Positions 36,375 through 48,700 of a DNA stretch of 64,000 nt are shown piece after piece (positions within the stretch are counted from its first letter, which is position 1; every line of letters starts with the position of its first letter). The notes beneath the pieces were generated by a model. It was not told the origin of the DNA. It worked only from the letters and a program-made list of their open reading frames with translations, and did no database searches. This DNA is from Marchantia polymorpha subsp. ruderalis (Eukaryota > Streptophyta > Marchantiopsida > Marchantiales > Marchantiaceae), in NCBI GenBank assembly GCA_037833965.1, contig AP031355.1:5977501-6041500 (forward strand), given 5' to 3'. A program made the translations under genes and the position numbers.

Positions 36375-38115
36375 TCACATCTCGCCTTCAAAATACTCGA
36401 TGGAATTCAATTTACGATTTGCTCTTATGTCAATCGTAAACAAAAGAAAGAAAATACCAACAAACGTTGACGAAACTTTTAAAACGACAATGGTAAAATC
36501 TTGATGCTTTTTCAAACAATTGCGAATTGGCGGTCGAAGATAACGAATTGTTATGTTCAATCTTAGTGTGTATACGAAGAGTCTCGTGAATGAGATCTAT
36601 GATTTAGAAGACGATTTCAAAGATATTTTCACCAAAGCGAGATCAATACAACTCTCTAGATGCGGAACAATTACAACATTGCAAATTACCGACAGGATAA
36701 AAACTTATTCATATGCATGAACGAACACGAGCATAAGTTCTTACACGAGCGTGGATATTCAGGTCAAAGCAATACAGTAGTGCGCATTCAAGCTCATGCG
36801 ATACTTATGTCCAATTCGTACGTTGGACATAAATGCAATCGATCCACTCGATATATTCTCTAACGCGCATATTCTTGTGGAAGATTAGTCCAAATCTTAT
36901 CATAATGCGGCGAATGGTTTTTTTTTTCCGGTAAACCGTTAAAAAAGCTAGACACGCGGATTAATCTAGCCCTAATCTACACAATTGTGATAAATCCTCG
37001 ATGCTTTTTCTAATAATTGCCATTACTTATGAGGTCGAAGCTAACTGTCTAGCATGTTTAATCATAGACTTCATCATAGTCTGAAAAGTCTTGCATTTTT
37101 ATCAAAGCTAACAACATGATGCACTCTATGACAGACAAGAGGATAATCACCATGTTTTCACCAAAACGCGATCAAGATAACTCTGTGAATTCTAAACAAT
37201 TGTTAAGTCTAGACCAACCTTCCAAACTACCGACATAATCACAAACCCTAACACAAGCATATACTTAAGTGTGTGTTTAGGTCACAACAACAGTGCACAT
37301 TCAAACTTATGAGAAATTGAATGAGACTCTAGTTTGCACGTTGCGATGAAATGAATCCAAAAATCATGGTCTAAAGAATCTTGTTTGTGGTCAAAGCGAA
37401 CGAGACTCCTCAAAACATGATGCAATTTATGACTAACAAAATATTTTCAAGGATATTTTCACCAAAGTATATCTCCAAACCAATATTCCGAACATAATTA
37501 TAAACTCCAACATGAGCAGGTACTCAATGTGTATTTAGATCACAAAAATAGTGTGCATTCAAGCTCATGCAACCTTGAATGAGACTGCAATTCATAGGTT
37601 GGATTCAAATGAGTCCAACTTATTCATATGCAATCTAGCCACCAAACTCTCTCTCCAACTTGCATATTCTGTAGACGTTAAGTCTGGTTCTTATCAAAAT
37701 GGGGCGAAAAGTTCTCTTGAGCTACATCGCAAGAAATTCTAGACGTGACAGAATACACAATCCGTTGCACAACCTAGTCATCATCAAATGATTCTAATTA
37801 TCGCGGAAAAATCCTAGCCGTCGTCTTGAAACCTTCATGTTGACTCCAACTGATTATTTTAAGAGCTTGAGGTCCATAACGAGAGGCTTTCAGTTAACAC
37901 ATACCATCTTGAGTATTTTTGATCTCTAGGTCTTGCTCTAGCCAAGCTCAGAAGCTAGATATGAACCCAAATAGCTACATAGTGAGAAATCACATATATG
38001 TTGGCCCGGCATTGAGTGTTATTTTGTTTCTCGATTTTTTTATTTTTTTATTTTTTACAATTGATATTAGAGCAAGTCGTGAATTAAAAATCATCAAGTC
38101 TTTTGAAGTATGATA
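36375..38115. mobile_element. Decayed LTR-retrotransposon sequence, probably nested
   Basis: Two degenerate primer-binding-like sites in opposite orientation bound this block. One is TGATATTAGAGC at 38062-38073 (+), 10 of 12 matching the tRNA-iMet complement TGGTATCAGAGC. The other is TGACATAAGAGC on the minus strand at 36421-36432, 9 of 12. Both have similar flanks (AGAGCAAGTCGTGAATTAAA against AGAGCAAATCGTAAATTGAA). Between them, 36480-36850 and 36980-37330 are direct repeats (GATGCTTTTTC..AATTGC, TTTTCACCAAAGCGAGATCAA, TGCGCATTCAAGCTCATG). A third partial copy starts at about 37370. The same family occurs at 13.4-15.0 kb. No gag or pol frame survives. Assignment as LTR ends is inference from the primer-like sites. 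Confidence 0.55.
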
Positions 38116-40700
38116 CAACAGACAAAATTTTATTATTCATAGATAACATTTTTAAAGTTTTAGCATTATAATTCTTCAAAATTAATATTGATTTTACTCC
38201 AGATTTCTAATTTATTGCATGTATAGTACTATTTGTAATCAATATGTACTACCTCCATTATTTTATATCATTGATGTACAACATACGAATTTTTAGAATT
38301 TTAATTATTCAAAATCAAAGATTTTGAAGTAGCAAATATTCATACTTAAATAATATTCTATTTTTTGACATTTTTGAACTAATAAAAAAATAAAAGTCAA
38401 TTTTTAAAGTTTTTTTTTATTGATTGAAGACTTTTTTTTTGTAAGTTCTAAAGTTCAATGAAGTTTGAAATTTTCTAGAAATAAATAAATATTATTAGAT
38501 TATCAAAAATAATTTCATACATATCACAACTAAAATTAAAATCTTGAAAAATATCACATATTATTACATCAATTTAAATTTTAAATTAATTTATAACATT
38601 TTAAATAATTTTATGTGTTTTATTTATATATTGCATGAATCAATTTACTTTTTGAAATAAATGAAATCTAATTTTTTTGGCAATGATCTATCTCACAATC
38701 TATTCTGATTCATATGTTTTAATAAATACATACATACATACATTTAAAGTTTTCATCCTATTAGAGATACCTATAAAAAATAGAGAGATTTATATTAGTG
38801 CATTGCAATATATATTCAACTGCAAATCATAACCTTTACTTAGTATTTACTAGTAGATAGATTTCAGGGAAATCTGTCAAATCTATAACTAATATTACAT
38901 AATATAATTTACTATTAAAACTTGCAATTGAATGAAATATAGTTCATAAGGAAGATGTAAAAAATTCACTGTAATTAATTGCAGTTAAATATATAAATAA
39001 ACATATATGCGTTATTGTTGAGATATACAAACATTCAAGTATAGTATAGAAGTTTATTGCATTTTAGTGATAATGAAACAATCTCACTATACTCAATCAG
39101 CATCAAAATCAAATTTTTAAACATAATAAAGGATTGTAGTAAGTATTATCACTGTTGTTTAGTATCACTAAGTTGATCTAGTTTTCTACATGTAATTTTA
39201 AAATAATCTACAAAATTCTCCAATCTACATTCTACAAATAATTATATTCATAATGTATAAAATATGATTTTGAGTAGAATTTGAGATGCCAGCAAATCAT
39301 CCCATATAAAAAGCTGTGAACGTCCAATTTCACTGCATGATTTGTAAACATTAATGTGTACTTAGTGTGTATGATGCTTTTTGGAAAATGAAGATGAATG
39401 ACAACAAGTGTGTTGAGTTACATATCATAAAATTGGTGAATAATATGTACTAAAAGAATGTATGTCAAACATGTACATATACATACTACTCAACAAGCAT
39501 ATATGTGTTCAAAATATAGTACCATCTTCAAGATCTAGTATTAGCTATAAGCATTTTTTTCTGTTTTGATACTCTCAACATGCTTGCTATTTCATTGTTT
39601 TAGAATTGCAAATATCATTATTATTGTGTAAATAAATCGGATGTAAATAGACATTTTTTTATTGAATTTTAAAGTCATACAACAGACATTTTGCTCTTGG
39701 AGTACAACATGAACTTACAATTGTTTTCTTGTCTTCATATTAGACAAATATTTCCAATTTGATTTGATAATTTGATAATTTGACAATTGTGAAAGTTTTA
39801 TTATATTATATTATTTTTATTTATGAAAAAATCCTAATAAAAATTTTAATACTGAAAACTGTCACCTTCGCTTTGGAGCTAACAAGCATGGACACTCTTG
39901 GATTTGGACGCAATCAGGAACATTAGGAACATTTGTGCAGTTATGAGGTCCCACATGACCTTGATCTATCTATGTACATTTTTATCATCCATTTTTTATG
40001 TATATAGAATGTGGATATACTACGAACTCGATGACCATAAGAAATAAGGTTAACCATGATACCATAAGAAATGTGATGTTTGGATTACTTGTGGATGTAG
40101 AATTTTCATATATTGATGTAGACATGGACTACGGAGGGTCTAAAGTTGATTGGATAGTAAAAAAACTGAAGTTGCAGACATGACGGATATCAATATTACA
40201 AGAGAGAAAGTTCATGAGAGATTGATTATGCATCGTTGCGGATGGCGGGCGAGTGCAGGGACAGAAACCAAACTTTCCAAACAAAGAGGTATTCTTCTCG
40301 ATAGGGGGGTGCAAAGTTGTACATATTTGTGAGACAAAACATGAGATCTTATCAGCATAGGTAATACCATGTATCGATTTCTCAAAACTATAGCGTAGAT
40401 TATTTAGATAACATATCTCCATGTTTGTACGTGTAGCATCAGCCTACAGTACGATAGAGCAGTAGATGATGGTGAGGATTGAGATCCTCCCATTGTTTGT
40501 AAATATTTTTATCTAGATACTTTAGATATGGTAGGTGATGAAATAAACAATTCTACGAGTACCAGCCTGTTGTCACCGTGAGTTTTATCGTGTATGGCTT
40601 GCTGTAGTCATTCTATAGTTTTTGATATTCACTTGGCACCAGTAGTGTACGTACTATCGGGGGTTTTCAAAGGGAAAAGGAAAGCCTCCGAAACTGAAAC
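38116..40700. other. AT-rich gene-free stretch
   Basis: Very AT-rich from 38116 to about 39840, with a short CATA microsatellite near 38725-38742. 39860-40450 is more balanced and holds small frames (39998-40183, 40129-40422) without recognisable similarity. No gene is supported. Confidence 0.5.
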
Positions 40701-41373
40701 TCTAATTAAAACGAAACGGGCCCACGCCTACAAAGAGAGGGGATAAGGAGAGAAGCGTACAATGCCAGGAACTAAAATAAAAGCGAAAGCGAAAATGAAA
40801 GCGAAAGTGAGAAGCAAGAGGCGAGAGGCGAGAGCCCTTTCACCGGCAGCTGACCGGAGGACTTCGAAGAGTCTCAGCGGATTCGTGGGATTTCTGGATC
40901 CGTGACATTCTCTCTGTGCCATGAGATGACGATCAGTCGTGCATTGTTCTCGTCGAGGAGACTCCTCGATCCAGCCTCGAAGCACTTCAGCCGCGAGTCT
41001 TCGATGGACATCGTCTCTGGCCGTGGGATCATCATAATGCAGCGGATTTGACCAAATTGCGGACTCGTGTCACTGTCTTGCGCCCTGGTTTCAAAATCCG
41101 CCCCCTCCTCTTCTGCCGTAAGAGCCAACGAGAGAACTGTGCCGTGGCCGAAATCGTATCTGCCAATTGTGGAGCTGCAGTTTTAAGTTCGTCAATTTTT
41201 GTTCTGCCGTATTTCGAGGTTTCATGGCCCGATGGTGCAGGGAGATGGCGGTGGTGGGAGGTGGGAGGCGCCGAGTTGCAGGTTTGATGGCGGTGGGTTT
41301 TGCAGCTGAAGGGCTATAGATTTACGAGTGCCGGTCGTGCTGGGGCAGGGCCGCAGCTGGAGGAATTGTGGGG

Positions 41374-41384
41374 TTTAGGGTTTA
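41374..41384 (+). promoter_or_regulatory. Telo-box-like motif before the CAF gene
   Basis: TTTAGGGTTTA, the complement of the plant telo-box AAACCCTAA, lies 19 bases before the start codon. Such motifs are frequent in leaders and promoters of plant translation and organelle-biogenesis genes. Activity here is inferred from the motif only. Confidence 0.4.
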
Positions 41385-41402
41385 GAGCTCATACAGGCGG
41401 AA

Positions 41403-44005
41403 ATGCTGCACGTCGGTCCGATGCAGGGAGTGGTGCTGAAGAACGCTCCCTCGCGACTCTCGTTCCATTTTTGTAGTACGTTCTCGAGGAAATTTTCTCT
41501 CTCTCGTGTAGCGTGGTGTTCCGATAGCTCGTCTTCCTCTGATTCCGAACCGAAATCTGTATCCAGCCCTGTGAATCCCAACTCTAATTCTTCTCGCTTG
41601 TCTGAAACTCTACTGTCAGATTCCACTCTAAACCCTTTCTCTAGCGTCCCGTCCCCTCCTCCTTTCACGGGTCGACCAGGAAGATACTCTGTGGGCGAGA
41701 GCAATAGGAATGGTTCCAATTATGGAGAATTTAGGTCCGTCGGTTCTCGGTCCGACCCGTCTCTTCCCTCCATCCCTGGAAAATTCTCCAAGTACTCGAA
41801 GCCAATTAGAAATTTATCCACGAGTGCCCCAGCTAAGAATCAACGGGCCAACAAAAAGCCTTTCCGGAGGCCAATGTCGGATATTAGAAGTCCCGTACGC
41901 CCTGCCACCCACTCTCCTTACGACCCTCCTCGAAATTACGATTCCGACACATCTCGTGACGATGAGGATGCCGGACCCGAGGTAGAAACTTCTCTGGCTG
42001 AGAAATTCCCCCCCGCGTCAGCTTCTGCTCTTCGGAAAACAGCCGAGGCTCTGGACGAATTGCCTGCTTGGATGGAGCAATATCAGTACAGCTACTCCGA
42101 AGTTCCGAAAGCCCCAATTTTGGGTTTTAGAGACACTCCGTACTCGCCGTTCGGGCCCCAGGATTTGGTTGCAAGGCCGTGGACAGGTAGTGCTCCTTTG
42201 AAGCCACAGAAGAAAAAGGTCCCGGAGTTTGATTCCTTCAACCCTCCCCCGACGAAGAAAGGAGTCAAGTATGTTCAGAAGCCAGGTCCTTTCCCACCGG
42301 GGCAAGGGCCTGTGGAGGGCAAGACCAGAGAGGAGATCATCGGAGAGCCACTGTCACCCCAAGAAGTGAGGGAGCTCGTTGAGACGTGCATCAAGATGAA
42401 GAAGATGGTCAACCTTGGTACACACGTTCTTCCCTCTTTTGCGGTCGTATTCAGTATCAGCAATCAGATGCAATTATGCCAAGTTGTGAAGAGCCCTCTA
42501 TGATCTCCAGTCGGCGGATATTCTTTTCGTTGTCTTGATTATTGCTGCTAATACATTCAGGAACACTGCAGGAAGAGATGGACTAACACACAACATGCTG
42601 GAGGTTATACACACACACTGGAAAAGGAGTGTGTGTTGCAAGATCAAATGTAAAGGAGTACCAACAGTGGACATGGATAACGTGGTCCGGGTTCTCGAGG
42701 TAATCTTGCCTTCAGGAGTGTATGTGTTTCAGCCTGTGAATGCAGTATGTGAATTCAGACGATCAGGACAATTGTTTCGAGTCAAGATTAGGATTGGCGT
42801 GCTTAATCTGTGTCGTGTGGCATGGTCACAGGAGAAAACTGGAGGAGTTGTCATCTCACGTGCTGGTGGGACAATTTATTTATTCAGAGGTCGGAATTAT
42901 CAATACAAAACAAGGCCCAAATTTCCATTGATGTTATGGAAGCCTCCTACTCCCATCTATCCGAAACTTATAGTTCCAGTTCCTGAGGGTCTAACGGAAG
43001 ACGAAGCCAAACTGCTACGGGCCAAAGCAAGAAGGGCCGAGCCTCTTTGCAAGCTTTGTGAGTCATTCCTTGCTTTTATACGTGTCTATGCAATATCTTG
43101 TATGGAAATTGCGGATCAGTAGGAGGTGACTGACTGACGACTCCGTTTGCATTGTAAACAGATTTTGTCTTAGACTCTCCGAGTAACAATTTAATACTGT
43201 TCGTTTGCAACCTTTGATCATGAGTTTGATTATGAGTTTTCATCACCTCTGACACCAAGATGGTGCTTTGCAGCGAAGAACGGAGTGTACATGAACCTCG
43301 TGGCAGATGTGAGGGCGCAGTTTTCAGTGGACGAGGTTGTCAGAGTTGATTGCACAGGATTGAATCCCAGCGATTACAAGAAGATTGGAGCTAAATTGAA
43401 GGTGGTTTTATCGATCATTTGATCCGTGTGTAGTTTGTCCCGAAACGATCAAAGATTTTTCTCTGAGAATTTGTCGTCATCGGGATTTGTATCTTATGTC
43501 TGGTTTCTGAATGCTGATCACTCGTGCGACTCTTGCATTTGTTTTCCAGGAGCTAGTTCCTTGTGTTCTTCTTTCTTTTGAGAAGGAACAAATTATGATG
43601 TGGAGAGGAAAGTTTGCAGAGGAAACTGTTCTTACCGATGGCGGAGTCGAAGGGGAACAAACCGTGGCAACGACCAGTGATGACCAGCGGGGTGAAGAAG
43701 AGTCATCTTCTGGTGCCGAAATGGACGAGGTTGACCTGCTCTTCAAGCAAGCAATCGAAGAGGGGCAAGCAGTACAGCTGGAAACAGAAGCCGTGGATCC
43801 AGATGTTGTATGGAAGAAGGCTTCTGAGCTTTCAGCATCTGTCCAGTTTCCAGACTTCGATGTTACGAAACTGGATGCAAAATCAGGGGAAGAAGAAGTT
43901 CCAAAGAAGCAACCTCCTCAGCGGATTCCTACCTCGTCCCCATTCGATGCTCAGCCTAGCGGTGGTCTTGCCTTGGATGAGTTGGCCAAGTTGTTGGGTA
44001 AATAA
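41403..44005 (+). CDS. CRS2-associated factor (CAF1/CAF2 type), organelle group II intron splicing
   Basis: Five exons: 41403-42417, 42572-42699, 42832-43057, 43274-43401, 43550-44005. They give 650 residues in frame. The N-terminus lacks acidic residues and is rich in Ser/Arg ([20 protein letters not shown]), as in organelle transit peptides. A long proline-rich segment includes the family motif [14 protein letters not shown]. Two CRM domains follow. The first begins near 335 with [12 protein letters not shown] and contains [13 protein letters not shown] and YLFRGRNY. The second begins near 457 with SKNGVYMNL and contains [20 protein letters not shown] and MWRGKF. The C-terminus is acidic. 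CAFs bind the peptidyl-tRNA-hydrolase-like CRS2 and splice subgroup IIB introns in chloroplasts. The sequence is nearer plastid CAF1/2 than the mitochondrial paralogue, but CAF1 and CAF2 cannot be separated here. AATAAA at 44001-44006 overlaps the stop codon. Confidence 0.92.
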
Positions 44006-44205
44006 AGTGATGAAGTTACTTTTCTCATGAGTGTAATCTTTTAATATGGGACATTGTTAATTATTTGTTTCGTGGGATACAAATATTGGACACTTCTACA
44101 ATACTGGTACTTCCTTTTGAAAATAATATAATAATAACTTTTGAAGCTTGATCTACTGTATAAATGTGAAAGTGCCAGGTAACGTAGCAAAACCTCTTAA
44201 AGGAT

Positions 44206-44277
44206 AAAATTGGGCTAGGCTCCTGTACCATTATAATGGCAAAAATTGGGCTAGGCTCTTGTACCATTATAATGGCA
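44206..44277. repeat. 36-bp tandem duplication with a nested palindrome
   Basis: Units 44206-44241 and 44242-44277 differ by one base (C/T in GGCTCCTG against GGCTCTTG). Each carries the perfect 12-bp palindrome CCATTATAATGG. It lies 200 bp after the CAF stop codon, likely in or just past its 3' untranslated region. Confidence 0.9.
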
Positions 44278-44684
44278 AAGGAATAAGTGGCTACCACCTT
44301 GTAGCATCACGAAGGAAAACACGTCTACCGCATAGAAGACATGTATGGAAGTGTGTACTAAGCTCCATACGGGAAATTGCATGTTAGGGAGTTTTTCATT
44401 TCACGTTTGTGTTCACATCTCAGGCACATACGCACCGGAGCTGCTTTCATGAGGGTACCTATGCCCAACAAAGGAATATTGTTTAAAAAGATCGATCCAA
44501 AATCGTTTGACTTAACTTGGAGGAGATATCGAAGATAATTTGTGACCGATTGATGAACAGATGAACAGATTCTTACGTCAACTGGATGAAAGCAAGTGCC
44601 AAATTTTCTTAAGATCGGCATAATCCGTGACATTTGTGTTCTGCGCTCTCCTGTCCCCTATGTTTCTCCGTCTATAACAGTGCG

Positions 44685-44936
44685 ATGCAACATCAGCGAC
44701 GACGAGGAAGGAGGGATGGCTTCTATAAAGCTACGAGCCAGAAGAAAGTCAAGCTCCGCAGAGAAGCGAAACGTCTGGACTATCAGAACGACATGGTTAG
44801 GAGGCGGCCCCCACGAGGCAAATTTCGACTAACCATATCAGCAACTGGCAGGCGGTCTAGCGCAGGAGGCACCTTGCTAGGACTGTCTCAGTACAAACTT
44901 TGCATCTACATGCATGCATATGTTACAGGGTTGTAA
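44685..44936 (+). CDS. Small basic ORF, possible bS21-like ribosomal protein fragment
   Basis: Frame of 83 residues beginning MQHQRRRGRRDGFYKATSQK and continuing KVKLRREAKRLDYQNDMVRR before a less basic tail. The spacing RR..FYK....K.K.RRE.KR..Y recalls the C-terminal half of bS21 ribosomal proteins, but only loosely. A splice-like TATAACAG ends at 44680, so it could be the last exon of a split gene or a decayed copy. No upstream exon with the bS21 N-terminal pattern was found in the 680 bases back to the CAF stop. Treat as hypothetical; chance is a real alternative. Confidence 0.2.
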   Translation: MQHQRRRGRRDGFYKATSQKKVKLRREAKRLDYQNDMVRRRPPRGKFRLTISATGRRSSAGGTLLGLSQYKLCIYMHAYVTGL

Positions 44937-45021
44937 ATCCAAGGCGGTAACACCCTGTTGTGAGTTCATGTGATTACTGGAAATGACAAGATCCAGATCA
45001 CGTACTTCGCTGGCAATCCCT

Positions 45022-45047
45022 GAAAAGCCCATGATCATGGGCTTTTC
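45022..45047. repeat. Perfect 26-bp palindrome
   Basis: GAAAAGCCCATGA is followed directly by its exact reverse complement TCATGGGCTTTTC. It lies between the convergent CAF and SGT1 genes. It could extrude as a cruciform or fold in a read-through transcript. No function is assigned. Confidence 0.9.
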
Positions 45048-45718
45048 CTGCAACAACCTTTTTACTCGTACAAATTTTGTTTTAAACGGAGGTAATTAAA
45101 AGTTCGAAAGACTTCCTCTAATATGCCTTACCTAAACAAACGAAGGCAACCCAAGCAAACCATATTCAGAATCAAACCTAAGTAGCCCTGAGTAACTCGA
45201 TGACAGGCGGTGAGCGAGTGAGTCGAATACCAATAATCTTGTCATGCGTCCTGACTCTCAGACCAGACGGATGCAAAATCATGGACATTGGGTTGAAGAA
45301 ATTGGACGTATTTTGAAAGTGCCGACTTTGAGCAAAATTCCATGTTCCCACTGCCATCGCGTATTCACGTGTACAGAAGTGATAGGGGTGGCAAAATATG
45401 AGTCTAACTTCAGCGTGTCTTCCACTAAAATGTTCACAAACATCACAAAATCAAATCATCTGCCACTTACGGCATCTCTGCTTTTTTGACTCATGCAAAT
45501 GCACATAGATTAACCACATCGACAATTCATCGTCATCTCTTGCGGAAGTATCACCCACAGTGAATTTACACGTACGCATGAGTTACAATACAAGGTCCTT
45601 AAAAAAAACCAAGCCTCTATATACAATGAATCCATCTCACACCATCTGAGAGGCTATGGATCCACGTAGAAAAAACAGCAACCAAGTACAAAAGGGGACC
45701 AAGCCCTTCCCGCAGCAC

Positions 45719-48700
45719 TCACTGGTCCCAACTTTTGACCTCCATACCCTTCGGAGGACTCTTTTCCACCTGTTTGCTACTAACCTCTTTCCAGTTTGTA
45801 GACAGAACTGTACCATTCGATTCCACCTAAACAACCGAAATTACTTGTTAGTTCGACTTGTAGATATATACAACGAACTAAAAATCAAGCAACCTGATGT
45901 AAAGAATATGCTGCGGTAGGTGACTAAAACTGACAACAAACAAACAGGTTCATGAGAGCATCAGTTCCTGCACAAACTTACGAATGATTTGTTCATGGCT
46001 CGACGGGTATCCTCATCTGCGTCCTTGTATATATCTTGAAAGAGCTTGTTCAAGGCCGCATCGCCTTCTAGTTTCTCATCCTTCTCCTGCAAAAGAGGAA
46101 AATTATGGTCATCTTTCTTTCGGCATGCTAGTACATCCTCCGTTTCACAAATCGCATGTTTTTTTTGGAAGGCAGGCCGCTAGTACATCTTAAGATCATT
46201 TACACAAAATTTCTCACTTTATTTAAGTGAATGAAAACGTCTTTGAATTCTTATATGAGGTTTACAACAAAGAGCGTTCTGTTCTCAAGGAGTCTTAATC
46301 CAGCAGAGACACTATAAAGCAGTGAGTATCGATTTGTTCAATTGGCGTTGCATAGCCCTAACAAAGACATGGCACTACAGAAATTTCTAAAATACTGGGT
46401 GCTCCGAATAACACCTGCTTCTTGACCTCCGCTTCAAGTTTGTCCCAATCCTTGGTCTTCTTCGTCGAAGATGGATATCCTTTCGATGATTCTGCCCAGG
46501 AATATTTTGCTTCAGTAACAGAGCTAAAAGATCCCAGCGAGTCGAACTGGAGATAGCTGAGAATCAAAATGCTCGATTCTTTGAAATTCGAATCCAATGG
46601 CCACGACCAACATAAGAAAAAACATTCTACTGGAAACTCTAAAAATATTCGGCGGCCATCTCATCGCAGTTGGAGAGAACCACGTACCAGGATTAGCTTT
46701 AGGAGCAGGAAGCTCAGCTAACTTGGGATCATACTCCAATTTTTTCCATTGCACTGGTTCTGCCTTGACTAGCCTGATTTCAACCTTAGTACTCAAACGA
46801 CTGTACTTGCACTCCGTAGGCTTGATCTGCATCAACATATGAGGACATGAACAAAAAACTGAAACCGCGAGATCCAGCAGACGCTTTCCTGATCTTCATA
46901 TAGAACCTTGACTGAGGAAAAACATGACACCAGTTTCGGGGATAGGGATAGGACTTTAAAATATGGACAAATATTAATCTGTGAGGCAACTTCAATACGG
47001 ACAAAATAACACTGTGCATATAGGATACACATGCTAACTTGAAAGAAGATGCACATTTTCTTCGGAATCACCCTGCAAAGTCACACTGTCGTGAAAAATT
47101 GATCTTGCGCCACATCTACCTATAAGAGATCGCCTACAATCAGATACGACAGAGGAGCTGTTTTCTTCACATTCTCATAAAGATTAGAGTGTACAGTTAC
47201 GTCTCATTGCATCCTGAAGACTTTACCTTGCCAAATAACCGATTCTGAAGTACGTAAGTCTCCCCGTCAGCTACTTTGATTTCAAGACTGAGCTGTAGAA
47301 ATTGAAACACCAAATCCATGGTCAATCCAAAGTGGAAGGAAGAAAGAACCTACTTCCACAAGAAAAACTACTTTCATCAGCGATTCTACTGTGGTTCAGG
47401 CACCATACAAAGTAGCGAAGTAGCGAAGAAGGGCAATAGAGGAAGAAGCGAAACCTACAATTTGTTCTCCAAACTGGATTTCAAGTTGGTCCGCTTGAAT
47501 GTTTTTGGCAAAGACAGTGACCACAACTGTATCTGATGTTTGATAAAATTCATGCCTGCCAGATAAATGTCCCGCATCGTGTTAGTATGTCACTGAGAGC
47601 GCCGTTAGGCCTACTGCGTTCACGAAAACCTTCAAAGCTGAAGTTATATAGGCGCATAGACAGCGATCCTCTGACGTGCTGACTCACAGGTGGACATATA
47701 CAGCTAACCTGTATCTAGGTGGAGCAGGAGGGGGAGGAGTCTGGACGGCGGCAGGTGATGCTGTCTCTTCCCCGCCATTTGCAGTTTCCATAGGCGTAGC
47801 TTCCACGTCACCATCCTTGACAGTTTCCATCGGCGTAGGGTTTTCACTCAATGGCTTAGGCGTTTTCAATCCACTTTGTTGATCTCCAGAAGCTTCTTCT
47901 GTTAAATATAGGTAGGTGGAAATACAACATCATAATCACACGCTCAAGACATAACTTCCCGCAACCGGTACTAGTTTCTTTGAACCTACACAGTTTTCGG
48001 TTGAAATAGTTCAACTTTTCTCCTTAAAGCCTAATTTCCGCTTACGGTTTTTTTTCTCCATGATCCCATGGGGGCAACCTCCACGGCAATACATACAAAT
48101 CCGTATAGAGGAAAAGACTACTCTTTCCGGCTGCTTGGCAAACACACCAAAGAAATTCTTAGATTCTTCTGACATTGCTCACACTGGTTTAGGCAACCAT
48201 TTAACAATCTACTTCGCTCAGCCATATACTCACGCTAGTGTACTTCCTGACTGCTGCGTACCTATCAACTTAGCTTCGCATTCTCGAATCTTGTTTTTCA
48301 GTTGTGGATTGTTCGGATCCCTCTGTAGACCAGCCTCGAATGCAGCTTTCGCAGTTTGATATTCCTCCAAATTGAAACAAGCTACTCTGTGACCACACAA
48401 TGCGTCCGGATGAGAGACCACAATGACAGATTTTCACTTTAAAAAATAAAAAGTTTGATAAGAGTTTGATAAGAGCAACTGAATCATTTGAACTGGCAAA
48501 TTCGACAGTATTGGATACCCAAGAGGTAATTATTTCAAGACCAACAAGAGAATACTCACCCCTTACGGAGATAAGCTTTAGGCAAGTTTGGATTAAGTTC
48601 AATAGCTTTATTGGTATCGGAAATGGCATCTGCACAACACGGAAGAAGTATGTCAGACTTTTGTTATGGCGACACGATTTAGTTCCTGCACCTTACATAA

